Origin: an uncultured Lachnospiraceae bacterium | Lineage (GTDB): Bacteria > Bacillota > Clostridia > Lachnospirales > Lachnospiraceae | Assembly: GCA_902767235.1 (NCBI GenBank) | Contig: CACXGR010000152.1 | Coordinates: 1 to 5,732, forward strand | Direction of reading: 5' to 3' | Length of the DNA stretch: 5,732 nucleotides | In this document: one piece after another, positions 5,196 to 5,732 of the stretch | Layout: every line of letters starts with the position of its first letter | Numbering within the stretch: the stretch's first letter is position 1 | Translations under genes and position numbers: made by a program | Notes under the pieces: generated by a model | Database searches by the model: none | Told to the model about the DNA's origin: nothing | The model's input: only the letters and a program-made list of their open reading frames with translations

Positions 5196-5732
5196 ATGGA
5201 TTTGAATGATTTTTATGATGCCGGCGGAGATCTGGTGAAGGCTGTCAACGACGCCGTCAGCCGCAACGATTTCTCGGACCTGAGCGACAGTATCAGGAAG
5301 ACGGTAAAAGATGTCACGGAGACGATCCAAAGGGACGTAAGGCAGTACAGTTCAACGGACCCCCGGCAGGATGTCCGGGGCAGGACCTATCGCAATACGG
5401 CGGGTCAGGGCGGTGCGAGGCCTTACGGCGAGAATCCTTATCGGCGGTACCGGTCGACATCGCAGGAGAATTTCGGGCAGAGAATGAGCCGTGCCCAGAA
5501 CCGGGCGGAAACGGCGCCTTCTTCCTCAAGGACCGCATTCATACAGAAGTTTGTCAGCCGCCAGACGGGCCTGGGAAAGATCGTTGGGGGGATAATGGGC
5601 CTGGTGGTACTGGGACCGGTCCTTTTGGGACAGCTTCTGATCATCCTGGCCGGCGGAGTCAGCGGCGGGATCCTCTTCGGACTTTTGGCCACAGCACTGC
5701 TGGCAGCTGCCTGCGTCTACTTTATCAAGACC
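5196..5732 (+). CDS. Two-helix membrane protein, N-terminal part; possible XpaC-type (5-bromo-4-chloroindolyl phosphate hydrolysis) family
   Basis: An open frame of 179 codons runs from ATG 5196 to the window edge with no stop. The ribosome site is weak (GACGGGA, 5184-5190). Residues 1-50 (MDLNDFYDAGGDLVKAVNDAV...) look like amphipathic helices. Residues 51-112 are a basic, Arg/Gln/Ser/Tyr-rich, probably disordered linker. About 128-151 and 155-176 are two membrane helices rich in Gly and Leu, and the frame is cut just after the second. An N-terminal 'FYDAG..AV..AV...DFS.LS..I..TV' pattern followed by a helical hairpin recalls clostridial proteins annotated as XpaC-like; this is from memory, and the diagnostic C-terminal part is missing here. 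Those genes are often followed by a TelA-type gene, which would lie outside the window. It has its own probable promoter, so it is separate from the upstream operon. Confidence 0.75.
   Translation, partial: MDLNDFYDAGGDLVKAVNDAVSRNDFSDLSDSIRKTVKDVTETIQRDVRQYSSTDPRQDVRGRTYRNTAGQGGARPYGENPYRRYRSTSQENFGQRMSRAQNRAETAPSSSRTAFIQKFVSRQTGLGKIVGGIMGLVVLGPVLLGQLLIILAGGVSGGILFGLLATALLAAACVYFIKT

Noticed and set aside
5314..5692. Minus-strand frames opposite the last gene
   Set aside because: The + strand frame stays open to the edge and encodes two convincing membrane helices. The minus frames are Pro/Arg-rich shadows.
1..5732. CRISPR array, tRNA/rRNA genes, insertion sequences or phage genes
   Set aside because: I saw no regularly spaced repeats, cloverleaf candidates, transposase motifs or terminal repeats on either strand; nearly all of the window is accounted for by the genes listed.

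Overview
The window looks like chromosomal DNA from a low-to-moderate GC Gram-positive anaerobe of the Clostridia, most likely a GC-richer Lachnospiraceae-type gut bacterium. The reasons are strong AGGAGG-type ribosome binding sites, hairpin-plus-T-tract terminators, a clostripain-like (C11) peptidase, and zinc-ribbon single-pass membrane proteins of a type common in that group. The lineage is inferred from style, not from a marker gene. All recognised genes are on the + strand.

Layout. (1) 1-249: 3' end of a cysteine synthase (cysK), closed by a clear terminator at 262-307. (2) 311-2802: a short leader with an extended -10 promoter, then an 812-residue membrane-anchored C11 cysteine peptidase with visible His/Cys catalytic residues and an extra C-terminal region of about 280 residues. 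A strong terminator follows at 2816-2848. (3) 2883-5023: a tight three-gene operon (12-nt gap, then an ATGA overlap) of single-pass membrane proteins. The first two have a cytoplasmic CxxC-x10-CxxC zinc ribbon, a charged linker, one membrane helix and an outward-facing helical domain. The third keeps the membrane helix and a shortened outer domain but has no zinc ribbon. By eye, all three outer domains share a short motif ([AE][NK]x[DE]Yx3-L-type, followed by an aromatic-rich helix), so they look like diverged paralogues. (4) 5024-5195: an intergenic region with a weak hairpin, a near-consensus sigma-A promoter whose -35 box lies in an inverted repeat, and a perfect 10-bp hairpin in the predicted leader. 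(5) 5196-5732: the start of a gene running off the window, encoding a charged N-terminal region followed by two membrane helices, tentatively related to the XpaC-type '5-bromo-4-chloroindolyl phosphate hydrolysis' family.

How the genes may work together. Apart from cysK, every gene encodes a protein predicted to sit in the membrane with a large part outside, or (last gene) on the cytoplasmic side. The C11 peptidase and the three-protein membrane operon are adjacent and could form one cell-envelope system, for example surface proteolysis plus sensing or scaffolding, but nothing in the sequence proves a shared pathway. The terminator between them argues for separate transcription. This cluster is the best candidate in the window for something undescribed.
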